Shown: positions 16,174 to 24,858 of the stretch, piece by piece
How positions within the stretch are numbered: the first letter of the stretch is position 1
Layout: each line of letters opens with the position of its first letter
NCBI GenBank assembly: GCA_002412965.1
Contig: DHWB01000002.1
Location: 138,242-202,241, forward strand
Direction of reading: 5' to 3'
DNA length: 64,000 bases
From: Desulfomicrobium sp. UBA5193
Lineage (GTDB): Bacteria > Desulfobacterota > Desulfovibrionia > Desulfovibrionales > Desulfomicrobiaceae
The notes under the pieces: model-generated
What the model was told of the DNA's origin: nothing
The model's input: the letters and a program-made list of their open reading frames with translations, nothing else
Database searches by the model: none
Position numbers and translations under genes: made by a program

Positions 16174-17568
16174 TCAGGGATGGCGCAGGAGTTCATGCCA
16201 GCAGCGCACCTGCTGCAGGGAATATCCGCCGTCCACGCAGGGCCAGACGGAATTGTTCTGGCACAGCGGCTCGCTTTGCAGCGGATAGGCCGAAACCTCG
16301 CAGGCCCTTTTGAACAGAGGGCTTGAAGGGATGGGCGTGAAATAGGCCAGCTCCGGTCGTACGCTCCAGGCCCTGGCCATGGCGATGGTCCGCTCTACTG
16401 CGGCCATATCCTGATCGGGCAGGCCGAAGAGGATGTAGGCCCCGATCTGTCCGGGTCCGAAACCCGCCTCGCGCAGGGCGGCCATTCCCGCCTCCCACTG
16501 CTCCCTGGAGAGCTTCGCGTCCATCCGGTGCTCGAAATCCCCTGTCTCAAGACCTAGACGCACGGTCTGCGCTCCGGCCCGCTTCAGCCGCCCGCAGATC
16601 TCGGGCGTGAGATAGCGCACGTGCATGGCGTTGGGCGTGTGCAGCCGCACACCCTTGCCTTTCAGCCAGTCCAGGAGCGGCCAGAGCCATGTCTCCGGGG
16701 AGACCAGCAGCGCGTCGTCGTAAAAGGCGAAGTCGCGCACGCCGCGCTCGTATTCTGCACGTACCGAGGCAATAAGCGCCTGCGCCCGTGCCTGCCGAAA
16801 TCCAGGGTAGAGGCTATGGCTGGCGCAATAGTCGCACCTGAACGGACACCCCCGCGAGCCGAGGATGATGGAAAAATTTGGCGCGGCGTAAAGATCCAGA
16901 GCCAGCTCAAGCCCCGTTCCTGCAGGCAGGTCCGGAGCAACCCGGCCGAGCATCTCCCAGAGCCGTTTCCAGACAGCCGGATCTTCAAATCGCCCGCCGA
17001 GCACCAGATCCGCGCCCAGCCCTTGCGCATGCACGGGGCACAGGGAAGCGTAGATTCCACCCAGTACCACAGGCACATGGGGCCAAAGCTCCCGGACCAT
17101 GGCCACGGCTTGCGCCGCACCTGGATACCAGTAGGTCATGACGGTGGTCACAAGGATCAGATCAGGGGGAGGAGAGAGCTGGCGCAGAGCCTCGCGCACG
17201 ACATCCGGTTCATGGCCGTAGCGACCGTAGCGCCGGGGCACGGCGCTCAATACAGCGGGTTTGGGAACAAGCGTCTTGGGGTAATGCCCCTTGCCTGTAT
17301 CATGGGCCTTGGGCCAGGTAATGTCGGACCAGGTCTGGTCCAGACAATCCATGAGCGCGACACGGGCGCCGCTGGCCCGCAGCATGTGCAGACCAGCCAG
17401 CAACCCGGCCGGACGGGACCAGAGATTGTAGGCCGCAAAATCGTAAATCCAGGGATTTATGCCGAGGACGCGCGGACCATCCCCGGATTGGTCATTGCAG
17501 GAGGCCCAGGTAATCGCGGGCCACTTTGGCTTCACCGGACTTAGGGCTCTGTGTGATGATTCGTCCAA
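16174..17568 (-). CDS. B12-binding-domain/radical SAM protein of unknown substrate
   Basis: A 464-residue protein. The N-terminal third looks like the Rossmann-type domain seen in B12-binding radical SAM proteins (VLGINPWIYDFAAYN, then PVVLGGIYASL). The radical SAM core has the canonical cluster motif in GSRGCPFRCDYCASH and the later TVRLGLETG and GAYILFGLP motifs. I cannot see a convincing DxHxxG cobalamin motif, so B12 binding is uncertain. The ATG at 17568 would overlap the TPR gene by 77 bases; an in-frame GTG at codon 12 shortens that overlap. The C-terminus has several cysteines (ACEVSAYPLQ, LCQNNSVWPC). Relatives modify lipids, hopanoids, peptides or tRNA; nothing here fixes the substrate. 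Confidence 0.8.
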   Translation of the reverse strand: MDESSHRALSPVKPKWPAITWASCNDQSGDGPRVLGINPWIYDFAAYNLWSRPAGLLAGLHMLRASGARVALMDCLDQTWSDITWPKAHDTGKGHYPKTLVPKPAVLSAVPRRYGRYGHEPDVVREALRQLSPPPDLILVTTVMTYWYPGAAQAVAMVRELWPHVPVVLGGIYASLCPVHAQGLGADLVLGGRFEDPAVWKRLWEMLGRVAPDLPAGTGLELALDLYAAPNFSIILGSRGCPFRCDYCASHSLYPGFRQARAQALIASVRAEYERGVRDFAFYDDALLVSPETWLWPLLDWLKGKGVRLHTPNAMHVRYLTPEICGRLKRAGAQTVRLGLETGDFEHRMDAKLSREQWEAGMAALREAGFGPGQIGAYILFGLPDQDMAAVERTIAMARAWSVRPELAYFTPIPSSPLFKRACEVSAYPLQSEPLCQNNSVWPCVDGGYSLQQVRCWHELLRHP

Positions 17569-18256
17569 AAAGTTCCTTGGCTTCCACTTCCTTGCCCATG
17601 CGCATCTGATGCTCAGCCAGGGCCAGCATGGTCGATGCGCTGTTCATGTCCGCCTCCAGGCCGCTTTTCAAGACCGCTTCGGCTTCATCCATGCGATTCT
17701 GGGCCACGAAGGCATCGGACAGCAACTTGTAGGCCGGGATGTAGCGCCAGTTGCGGGCCAACGCCTTGCGACCGAACTCCTCGGCTTCCTTGGCCCGGCC
17801 CTGACGCAACATGAGCACGCCCAGGTTGTAGGCCGAAAACTCGGGCGTGACGTAGGTCAGAATGCTGAACGCCTTGCGATAGGAGGCTTCCGCATCCGTG
17901 TCCTGTTTCAAGGCTTCCTGAATCTTGCCCAGGTTGTTCCACGCCTCGCCGAAATCATCGTCGATCTCGACCGCCTTGGCAAAACCGTCCCGCGCCTGTT
18001 CCAACTCTTCCAAACCAAGATAGATCATGCCCGAGTCGAAATGATAGCGGGACATGTGCTTGGCCGCAGGCTCGACCTTCAAGAGCTCCTGCAGGGCAAG
18101 CTGGTACTGGCGGCTGTTCAAATGCGACTCGACCAGATTGAGACGCAGCTCCACTTCCTTGGGGGGCATGTTCGAGGACAACCCTTTGGAACCCGACCGG
18201 GCTCCGCAGCCGGCAAGGGCAAGGCAGAGAATGAGTACCATCGCGGACGTCTTCAT
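17492..18256 (-). CDS. TPR-repeat lipoprotein (PilF/PilW-like)
   Basis: A 254-residue lipoprotein. The start at 18256 is set by AAGGAA upstream and by an immediate signal peptide with lipobox LALAGC, Cys17 being the predicted lipid-attachment residue; the open frame upstream has no signal sequence. The mature part is a series of about five to six TPR helices from residue 40 to the end (for example AWNNLGKIQEALKQ and YNLGVLMLRQGRAKEAEE). The length and plan match PilF/PilW, which stabilises the type IV pilus secretin, although pilus genes are not adjacent and TPR lipoproteins have many roles. It overlaps the radical SAM gene at its 3' end and sits 38 bases after hisG, across a GC hairpin. Confidence 0.85.
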   Translation of the reverse strand: MKTSAMVLILCLALAGCGARSGSKGLSSNMPPKEVELRLNLVESHLNSRQYQLALQELLKVEPAAKHMSRYHFDSGMIYLGLEELEQARDGFAKAVEIDDDFGEAWNNLGKIQEALKQDTDAEASYRKAFSILTYVTPEFSAYNLGVLMLRQGRAKEAEEFGRKALARNWRYIPAYKLLSDAFVAQNRMDEAEAVLKSGLEADMNSASTMLALAEHQMRMGKEVEAKELFGRIITQSPKSGEAKVARDYLGLLQ

Positions 18257-18271
18257 GACTGCGTTCCTTGA

Positions 18272-18290
18272 AGGCCCCCGGAAGGGGGCT
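18272..18290 (-). terminator. GC hairpin between the TPR lipoprotein and hisG genes
   Basis: GCCCCC-(4 nt)-GGGGGC forms a perfect six-pair stem just ahead of the TPR gene's ribosome site (minus strand). No T-run follows, so it could be a weak terminator for the hisI-hisG transcript or an RNA stability element. Confidence 0.35.
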
Positions 18291-18294
18291 CTTG

Positions 18295-19176
18295 TTAGAT
18301 GACCTTGTTCAGGGAGTACTCGATGATGGCCTGAGCGCCAACCGACTGCAGCAACGGCACCAGATCCCGGACCTGGCAGGTCTCGACCACGGTCTCGATG
18401 GACAGCCAGTCCGAGTTGTGCAGATGGGCCACGGTCGGGGAATTCATGCTCGGCAAGAGCGCCATGACCTTGTCCACGGCATCGGCCGGGGCGTTCATTT
18501 TGAGCGCGACCAGCTTGTCGGCCCGCAGCGCACCCTGCAAAAGGGTGTTCATATTCTCGATCTTGGCCCGCTTCCACGGATCCTTCCAGGACTCCTTGTT
18601 GGCGATGAGCTGGGTGTTGGTCTGCAACAACTCGGCGATGATGCGCAGCCCATGGGCCTTGATGGTCGTACCCGTCTCGGTGATCTCGACGATGGCGTCC
18701 ACCAGCCCTTCAACAACCTTGGCCTCGGTGGCGCCCCAGGAATATTCCACATCGACGGGAATGCCCGCGTCCTCGAAATAGCGTTTGGTGAAGCCCACGA
18801 ATTCCGTGGCGATCTTCTTTCCGGTCAGATCCTCGGGCCGCTTGTAGGGAGAGTCGCCGGCCACGGCCAGAACCCATTTGGCAGGACGATTGCTCGCCTT
18901 GGAATAGATCAGGTCGTCCACGATGATGACATCGGACTGATTCTCAAGGATCCAGTCCTTGCCGGTCAGTCCCGCATCAAGCAGGCCGCTTTCCACGTAG
19001 CGGGCCATTTCCTGGGCCCGGCAGAGGGAGCAGGTCAATTCGGGGTCGTTTATTTCCGGGAAGTAGTTCCGGTGGTGCGAGGTCACCTTCCAGCCAGCCT
19101 TTGCAAAAAGCTTGACCGTGGCCTCTTCCAGGGAACCCTTCGGAATTCCTATGCGCATTTGTTTTTCATCAGCCAT
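18295..19176 (-). CDS. hisG: ATP phosphoribosyltransferase, long form
   Basis: A 293-residue HisG of the long type, which joins ATP and PRPP in the first step of histidine synthesis. The N-terminus (MRIGIPKGSLEEATVKLF) and the PRPP loop region (EITETGTTIKAHGLRII) are typical. The last 75-80 residues form the ACT-like regulatory domain that gives histidine feedback inhibition, so no HisZ partner is required. Its ATG shares one base with the hisI stop (TAATG), giving translational coupling. Only hisI and hisG of the histidine pathway are here; the remaining his genes must lie elsewhere, which fits a scattered his set. Confidence 0.96.
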   Translation of the reverse strand: MADEKQMRIGIPKGSLEEATVKLFAKAGWKVTSHHRNYFPEINDPELTCSLCRAQEMARYVESGLLDAGLTGKDWILENQSDVIIVDDLIYSKASNRPAKWVLAVAGDSPYKRPEDLTGKKIATEFVGFTKRYFEDAGIPVDVEYSWGATEAKVVEGLVDAIVEITETGTTIKAHGLRIIAELLQTNTQLIANKESWKDPWKRAKIENMNTLLQGALRADKLVALKMNAPADAVDKVMALLPSMNSPTVAHLHNSDWLSIETVVETCQVRDLVPLLQSVGAQAIIEYSLNKVI

Positions 19177-19553
19177 TATTTATAAACCTCCTTGGGATCA
19201 AACACCATGGGGGAACAGTCCGTCCACTGCCCCTGAGCGTCTCGTTGACGATAAAAACAGCTTCGGCGGCCCGTGTGACAGGCCGCTCCGCCAATCTGCT
19301 CCACATTCACCAGCACCGTGTCCCGGTCGCAGTCCAGACGAATGGACAGCACCTTCTGCACGTGACCGGACGTGCCGCCCTTGTGCCACAGGGATTTGCG
19401 GCTGCGGCTATAATAATGGACCTCGCCGGTGCGCAAGGTCTCGTTCCAGGCCTCTTCGTTCATGTAGGCGAGCATGAGCACTTCTCCGCTCCCTCCGTCC
19501 TGGGCGATGACCGGAATGAGGCCACCGCATTTTTCAAAATCAGGCTGTTCCAT
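19176..19553 (-). CDS. hisI: Phosphoribosyl-AMP cyclohydrolase
   Basis: A 125-residue HisI catalysing ring opening of phosphoribosyl-AMP, the third step of histidine synthesis. The start at 19553 follows GGAG by four bases. Signature segments EVLMLAYMNEEAWNETL, YYSRSRKSLWHKG and LDCDRDTVLV are intact, as are the zinc-site cysteines in GAACHTGRRSCFYR. The HisE pyrophosphohydrolase domain is absent, so this is the monofunctional form. It overlaps the end of rlmN by 14 bases and abuts hisG. Confidence 0.96.
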   Translation of the reverse strand: MEQPDFEKCGGLIPVIAQDGGSGEVLMLAYMNEEAWNETLRTGEVHYYSRSRKSLWHKGGTSGHVQKVLSIRLDCDRDTVLVNVEQIGGAACHTGRRSCFYRQRDAQGQWTDCSPMVFDPKEVYK

Positions 19554-20622
19554 TGCTCCGTCCTTCTTCGCTCGATGTCGAATTCGCGCGGCCAAGCGCC
19601 TCGGTCTTGAGCTGACCGCAGGCAGCCGCGATATCCTGCCCCTTGCTCTTGCGCAAGGTCACGGTGAACCCCTTCTTGCGCAGAAGCTCCTCGAAGGCCA
19701 GCACATCCTCGTGCTCAGGCGCTGCGTAAGCAATGCCTGGGCCGGGATTGTAGGCGATGAGGTTGATCTTGCACTTGAGGTGCGAAAGCAGACGCACCAG
19801 CTGCCGTGCATGCTGGAGGCTGTCGTTCACACCCTTGATCAAAATGTATTCGATGGTCACCCGCTCCCGGGCTTTGAGTTCCATGCCCTGCAGGGCCGCA
19901 ATCAATTCGTCGATCGGCCAGCGCGCGGCCCCCGGCATGAGGCTTTCCCGGATCTCCTGGGTAGGGGCGTGCAGGGAAATGGCAGGCAGGGCCAGCCCCT
20001 CGGCATCAAAGACGTCCATCTTGCCCTTGATGGCGCAGGTCGAGAGGGTGATACGGCGGCGCGAAAACTCCATCCCTTCGGAATGGGAAAGAATGCTCAG
20101 GCTTCTTTTGACCGCGTCCCAGTTCGTAAGAGGTTCGCCCATGCCCATGTAGACGAGATTTTTCACATTCTGGGCCAGACCGTGGGTGCGCAGGTACTCC
20201 CTGGCCACCAGCACCTGGGCCGCGATCTCGCCGGCGGTCATGTTGCGCGTGAACCCCATGAGCCCCGTGCTGCAGAAGGTGCAGCCCATGGGGCAGCCGA
20301 TCTGGCACGACAGGCACTGGGTATAGCGGTCCTTGTCCGGGATGAGCACAGTCTCCACCAGCGCCCCGTCGGCAAGCCGCAGCAGCAGCTTGATCGTCCC
20401 GTCGCTGCTGGTCTGCACCTCATGCACTTCGGGCCAGACCAGGGACCACTCACGGGTCAGCTGCTCCCTGAAATCCTTGGCGATGTTGGACATGGCCGAA
20501 AATTCGCGCACGCCGCTGCGCCACAGCCATTTCCACAGTTGCCGGGCGCGAAACCCCTGATGCCCCATGGCCTGCACGGCGGATTCAAGCTCGGGGTAGG
20601 TCAGTTCAAGAATGTTCTGCAT
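19540..20622 (-). CDS. rlmN: Dual-specificity 23S rRNA/tRNA adenine-C2 methyltransferase RlmN
   Basis: A 360-residue radical SAM methyltransferase that methylates A2503 of 23S rRNA and A37 of some tRNAs. The start at 20622 (MQNILELTYPELES) follows GGAG and agrees with the short helical N-terminal domain of the family. The cluster motif is CPMGCTFCSTG, and MGMGEPLTNWD plus the C-terminal YNPGPG are characteristic. The methyl-carrying cysteine expected near the C-terminus is present (AACGQLKTEALG). It follows the HD/nucleotidyltransferase-like gene across a terminator-like hairpin and overlaps hisI by 14 bases. The combination with hisI-hisG is a positional link only. Confidence 0.96.
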   Translation of the reverse strand: MQNILELTYPELESAVQAMGHQGFRARQLWKWLWRSGVREFSAMSNIAKDFREQLTREWSLVWPEVHEVQTSSDGTIKLLLRLADGALVETVLIPDKDRYTQCLSCQIGCPMGCTFCSTGLMGFTRNMTAGEIAAQVLVAREYLRTHGLAQNVKNLVYMGMGEPLTNWDAVKRSLSILSHSEGMEFSRRRITLSTCAIKGKMDVFDAEGLALPAISLHAPTQEIRESLMPGAARWPIDELIAALQGMELKARERVTIEYILIKGVNDSLQHARQLVRLLSHLKCKINLIAYNPGPGIAYAAPEHEDVLAFEELLRKKGFTVTLRKSKGQDIAAACGQLKTEALGRANSTSSEEGRSNGTA

Positions 20623-20645
20623 GGGGCTCCACTGTCGGGAATCGC

Positions 20646-20683
20646 AAAGGCACAAGGAGCGCTTGAGCCGCGCTCCTCGTGCC
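20646..20683 (-). terminator. Long hairpin between the HD protein and rlmN
   Basis: GGCAC-A-AGGAGCGC pairs with GCGCTCCT-C-GTGCC, giving 13 pairs with one mismatch around a seven-base loop (20649-20683). On the minus strand only three T residues follow, so termination may be partial. It lies between the stop at 20718 and the rlmN start. Confidence 0.55.
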
Positions 20684-20717
20684 TTCGGCAAAAGAAAAAC
20701 CGTCTTCAACCAGGTTG

Positions 20718-22043
20718 CTACAACTGCTCTTTGGCCTTGTAGGCGGCCACAAACTGCTCGGCTTCTTCAACCGTGTTGACGTCACCGGAGATCTGGGCCT
20801 GGAGCAGGTTGTCGCGGATCAGGCCCACGGCCGGGCCAGGCTTGATGCCTGCGATGTCCATGATCTGCTTCCCGTTCAAAAGCGGCTCCAGAAGCTCCTC
20901 GCGGATGTCCGCCCGCTCGAGCATCTTCATGTTATGATTGAATTCCGTGTACTTGGCATCCCGCGCCTTGATGTCGGCCCGGGCCATCTCGATGAGACGC
21001 GGATAATCGTCCAGGGCCTTGAAACGCCGGATGCCCTTGTCCGTGAGCATGAAATGAAAGCGCATGTGGTTACGGACCAGGTTGACGATCATGTCCACTT
21101 CTTCGGTGTTGAGGCGCAGGCGCTTCAAGATCTTGCGCGTGACCTTGGCCCCGATGCGGTGGTGCTGATAAAAGGTGGTGCGCCCGTCATAGACCTCCCC
21201 GGCGTAGAGCTTGCCGCAATCGTGAAAGAGGCAGGCCAGGGTGCCGTACCAGTCATAGGGCAGCTCCTCGGGATAGCGCCGCATGACCTGCAGGGTGTGG
21301 CTCCAGATGGACTGGGGGCCGGTCTCTTCGTCGAAGACCTGAAAAATGCGGCTCAAGGCAGCCAGCTCCGGCAACAGGCCGTGCAGGATCATGGAGTCGA
21401 AGAGCAACTCGGCGAAACGCCACATGTTCTCGGCCTCGACCTTGCGCCACTCGTCCATGATGTCCGTGACCGAGACATAATCGAGCACCCGGCGCGAAGC
21501 GCGGATGATGGACATCCAGGAGTTTTCCTCGATGGGCAGGTGATAGTTGGCCGAAAAACGCAAAGCCCGGATGGCGCGCAGGTAGTCATGCTTCAGCGTC
21601 TCGTCGGGAATGCCCTGAAACCTGATCTGTCCGCCGGCGATGTTCTCGAAACCATCGTACACGTCATGGGACCTGGGGATGTACGGACAGGCCATGCTTA
21701 TGGGAAAGCTGTCTTCCTTTTCCATCTTCTTGAGCATGTTGCTCGTGACCTGCGCCACGCACGCCTCGGGATGGGATGCGTCGGCCATGTCGGCGGGATG
21801 GAAAAGAAAAGTAGCCCCGCCCTGATCCATCCTGGCCATGATCTCCCCAACGCCTTCCGTGACCTCGGGAAAAAGATTTCTGAGGCCGGCGAGGTCGATA
21901 TCCGTGCAGATCTCCACCTCGGTATCCTTGGATGTGCCAAGAATCTTGCGCTGCAGGGCGGCATTGATGACGTACGCGTCATAGCCGTTGCGCATGATGG
22001 CTTTACAGATGGAGGCGGCTTCTTTTATCGGCTGAGGCATCAA
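20718..22043 (-). CDS. CCA-adding-enzyme/poly(A)-polymerase-like HD protein with degenerate active site
   Basis: A 441-residue protein with the architecture of class II tRNA nucleotidyltransferases: nucleotidyltransferase head (1-150), the conserved neck (IRFQGIPDETLKHDYLRAIR then ALRFSANY, about 145-180) and an HD domain (IWSHTLQVMRRY and LFHDCGK). The catalytic signatures are lost. The GG-x-V-R-D nucleotide loop reads NAALQR (27-32), and the metal-binding D-x-D reads Glu42-Val-Glu44. Both aspartates are Glu and the loop glycines and Arg-Asp are missing, so CCA or poly(A) synthesis is doubtful. The HD site looks intact, so a phosphohydrolase or RNA-binding role is possible. The gene is followed by a strong hairpin and then rlmN, an RNA-modification context. 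Confidence 0.82.
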   Translation of the reverse strand: MMPQPIKEAASICKAIMRNGYDAYVINAALQRKILGTSKDTEVEICTDIDLAGLRNLFPEVTEGVGEIMARMDQGGATFLFHPADMADASHPEACVAQVTSNMLKKMEKEDSFPISMACPYIPRSHDVYDGFENIAGGQIRFQGIPDETLKHDYLRAIRALRFSANYHLPIEENSWMSIIRASRRVLDYVSVTDIMDEWRKVEAENMWRFAELLFDSMILHGLLPELAALSRIFQVFDEETGPQSIWSHTLQVMRRYPEELPYDWYGTLACLFHDCGKLYAGEVYDGRTTFYQHHRIGAKVTRKILKRLRLNTEEVDMIVNLVRNHMRFHFMLTDKGIRRFKALDDYPRLIEMARADIKARDAKYTEFNHNMKMLERADIREELLEPLLNGKQIMDIAGIKPGPAVGLIRDNLLQAQISGDVNTVEEAEQFVAAYKAKEQL

Positions 22044-22100
22044 TGTCTCCTTGAATGTGCGTGTTCGGAAAAAGGCCTGCGGCCTGCAAACGGATACGGT

Positions 22101-23474
22101 TTAAATATCTTCATCTTTTTCACCGGACTTGGTCAAGCGGTAGCGGAACTGCCTAAAATTGAGACCGACCATGTCCGCCGCCCGTCCCTTATGCCCTCCG
22201 CAACGGCGCAGAGCTTCGGAAATGACCTTGTGCTCGTGTATCGCCAGATAGTCGTCCAGGGTCATCTGGCCGGACAATACCTTCTGGATCCCGCCATCCT
22301 GGTCCGTGGGCATGATCTTCTCGTAGATGACCAGGGAGTCCGGGGTCACGGTGTCGCCGGGCTCCAGGGCCACGGCCCGCTCGACAATGTTTTCAAGCTC
22401 GCGCACGTTGCCCGGATACCCGTACGACAGGAGCTTTTTACGGGCCTCGCCCGTAAAGCCGCGCAGCTGGCGTTTCTGGGCGTGGCAGGCCTTTTCCAAA
22501 AAATGATCGGCCAAGGCGAGCACATCATCTCCGCGCTCACGCAAGGGTGGAAGGTGGACCTTGACCCCGCTCAGGCGGTAGTAAAGATCTTCGCGAAAAT
22601 CGCCGTCGGCCACACTTTGCTCGACGTTGCGGTTCGTGGCCGCGATAATGCGCACATCCGAGCGAAGCTCCTCGGTCCCGCCCAAGGGGATGAAGCAGCG
22701 CTCCTGCACGTAGCGCAGCAGCTTGACCTGGGTGGAATGGGCAAGCTCGCCCACTTCGTCCAGAAACAGGGTGCCGCCCTCGGCCATCTCCAAAAGGCCC
22801 TTCTTGGCCCGGTCCGCGCTGGTGAAAGCCCCCTTGCGAAAGCCGAACAATTCGCTCTCGACGAGATTGTCCGGCAGGCCACCGCAGTTGATGGCCAGAA
22901 AGGGATGGCTTGCGCGGGTGCTTTCGTTGTGGATGCAGCGTGCGAAAAGCTCCTTGCCCGTGCCCGACTCGCCGGTCAGGAGCACATTGATGTTGGTCGG
23001 CGCGATGCGCCGGACCAGATCGAAGACGGCCTGCATCTGCTTGCTGCGGCCGATGATCTCGCCGTACTGCTTGCGGATCTGCCCTTTGAGCCAGTCGTTT
23101 TCTTCCTTGAGCCGAGCCGTCTCCAGGGTCCGCTCCACGGTGTAGAGCAGGTCGTCCAGCTCGAAGGGCTTTGATATGTAGTCCTTGGCCCCGTGCTTCA
23201 TGGCCGTGATGGCGCTCTTGGCATCGGCATAGGCCGTAACCATGAGCACCGGGACGTCCGACCAAGTTTCGCGGATGCGGACCAGAAGGTCCACACCGCT
23301 TTCCTGTCCCAGGCGCAGGTCGAGCAGGATGAGGGCGATGGACTCCCTGTGCAGCACGGCCAGGGCCGTGGCCGAGTCGGGTGCGGTCCAGACCGCGTGC
23401 CCCTTCTTGAGCAGGGCGATCTCCAGCACCTCGCGCAGGCTGAGGTCGTCATCGACTATGAGTATGTTGGCCAT
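22101..23474 (-). CDS. Sigma-54-dependent response regulator (NtrC/PilR type)
   Basis: A 457-residue activator with receiver (1-120; Asp52 phospho-site, Lys102), AAA+ domain (about 140-370; Walker A GESGTGKE at 168-175, Walker B GTLFLDE at 234-240) and a Fis-type helix-turn-helix at the C-terminus (HKGRAADMVGLNFRQFRYRL). The loop that contacts sigma-54 is normally GAFTGA; here it reads GAFTSA (215-220), which may weaken or alter sigma-54 activation. Domain order and the C-terminal helix-turn-helix resemble PilR. No histidine kinase is adjacent; a PilS-like kinase lies near 55-56.5 kb. It follows pyrC by 61 bases on the same strand. Confidence 0.92.
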   Translation of the reverse strand: MANILIVDDDLSLREVLEIALLKKGHAVWTAPDSATALAVLHRESIALILLDLRLGQESGVDLLVRIRETWSDVPVLMVTAYADAKSAITAMKHGAKDYISKPFELDDLLYTVERTLETARLKEENDWLKGQIRKQYGEIIGRSKQMQAVFDLVRRIAPTNINVLLTGESGTGKELFARCIHNESTRASHPFLAINCGGLPDNLVESELFGFRKGAFTSADRAKKGLLEMAEGGTLFLDEVGELAHSTQVKLLRYVQERCFIPLGGTEELRSDVRIIAATNRNVEQSVADGDFREDLYYRLSGVKVHLPPLRERGDDVLALADHFLEKACHAQKRQLRGFTGEARKKLLSYGYPGNVRELENIVERAVALEPGDTVTPDSLVIYEKIMPTDQDGGIQKVLSGQMTLDDYLAIHEHKVISEALRRCGGHKGRAADMVGLNFRQFRYRLTKSGEKDEDI

Positions 23475-23535
23475 GTCCTTCCTGTGCTGAAGCTCTTCCT
23501 AAAAGGACTGAGCTTATCCCAATTCCGGCACTCCC

Positions 23536-24837
23536 TCAAGGACGGTCCGGCCCTGTCTGTTCCAGCCTCGAAAACACACATCTGCCGCCAAGATAATGGG
23601 CCATGACCCGTCCCGGCACCTCCTTGTCCAGGCAGGGCGTGTTCTTGCCCTTGGACAACAGGGCCTCGGCCGTGGCCACCCAGGCCAGATCCGGATCAAA
23701 GAGCACGAAATCCGCCGGATCTCCGGGCTGCATGCGGTTTGCGGGCAGGCCGAAAATCGAGGCCGTTTTCCAGCACCACAGCCGGCTGATGTCCGCAAAG
23801 TCCAGTTCCCCGCTGCGCACCAGCTCATAGGTCAGGGACAGAGCTGTATCGAGGCCGGAGATGCCGTTCGGGGCATCGGCGAAGGTCACTTCCTTTTCAT
23901 GCGCGGCATGGGGGGCGTGATCCGTGACCAGGATGTCGATGACCCCGGTGCGCACGGCCTGGCGCAAGGCCAACACGTCGTCGCGGGTGCGCAGGGGCGG
24001 ATTGACCCGCACGCTGGTGTCGTAGCCTTCCACGCGGGACTCGTCCCAGAGCAGATAGTGCGGGCAGGTCTCCGCCGTGACGGCCACGCCGCGCTCCTTG
24101 GCCCTAGCGATGAGCTCCACCGATTCCCGGCAGCTGATGTGCGCCAGATGAATGGGCAAATGCAGATAGGAGGCGAGCAGAATGTCCCGGGCGACCTGCA
24201 TGGCCTCGGACACGGTCGGGATGCCCTTGAGGCCCAGACGGCTTGAGACCTCACCCTCGTTCATGACCCCGCCCTTGCCGAGCCACGGGTCTTCGCAGTG
24301 GTCGATGACCTTGAGCCCGAAATCTGCCGCGTACTCCATGGCCCGCCGAAAAAGCTCGGTGTTTTCCACCGGGAGACCGTCGTTGGACAAGGCCACGCAT
24401 CCGGCCCGAGCCAGCTCTCCGGCCATGGACAGCTCCTTGCCCAGCAGACCCACGGTCAGCGCCCCAACGGGCCGCACCCAGGGTCCATGCGGGAAGGCCT
24501 CACTCGCCTTTTGCAGCATGAAACGGGTCACGGAGGCGTTGTCGTTGACGGGGCAGGTGTTGGCCATGGCCATGACCTGGCCGAAGCCGCCCCCGGCCGC
24601 GGCGGACAGGCCCGAGCGGACGTCTTCCTTGTACTCCTGGCCGGGCTCGCGCAGATGCACGTGGGCATCGATCAGACTCGGCAGGAGGGTCAGCCCTCCG
24701 GCATCGACAACCTCTGCCTCCGAAGCGGCAACGGTTCCGGCATCGACCACCTCCACTATACGCCCAGCGCCAATGAGCAGGTCGCACGCGCGATCCTGCC
24801 AGGAAACATTGCGAATCAGACAATCAACATGTGCCAT
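23536..24837 (-). CDS. pyrC: Dihydroorotase
   Basis: A 433-residue class I (PyrC/AllB-type) dihydroorotase that cyclises carbamoyl aspartate. The metal-binding motif is DAHVHLREPGQEYKED, and the carboxylated-lysine neighbourhood, HCEDPWL, AHISC and the DHAPH metal ligand are all visible. Length is normal for the monomer family that pairs with aspartate carbamoyltransferase. It begins 21 bases after the pyrB stop, so pyrB-pyrC are one operon. A pyrE homologue lies at 37.9 kb on the other strand. Confidence 0.96.
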   Translation of the reverse strand: MAHVDCLIRNVSWQDRACDLLIGAGRIVEVVDAGTVAASEAEVVDAGGLTLLPSLIDAHVHLREPGQEYKEDVRSGLSAAAGGGFGQVMAMANTCPVNDNASVTRFMLQKASEAFPHGPWVRPVGALTVGLLGKELSMAGELARAGCVALSNDGLPVENTELFRRAMEYAADFGLKVIDHCEDPWLGKGGVMNEGEVSSRLGLKGIPTVSEAMQVARDILLASYLHLPIHLAHISCRESVELIARAKERGVAVTAETCPHYLLWDESRVEGYDTSVRVNPPLRTRDDVLALRQAVRTGVIDILVTDHAPHAAHEKEVTFADAPNGISGLDTALSLTYELVRSGELDFADISRLWCWKTASIFGLPANRMQPGDPADFVLFDPDLAWVATAEALLSKGKNTPCLDKEVPGRVMAHYLGGRCVFSRLEQTGPDRP

Positions 24838-24858
24838 GATACCACCATCATTAAATTC

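Noticed and set aside
20679..23174. An 831-codon plus-strand open frame across the HD protein and sigma-54 activator
   Set aside because: It spans two convincing minus-strand genes and their spacer and shows no recognisable domain, so it is a shadow.
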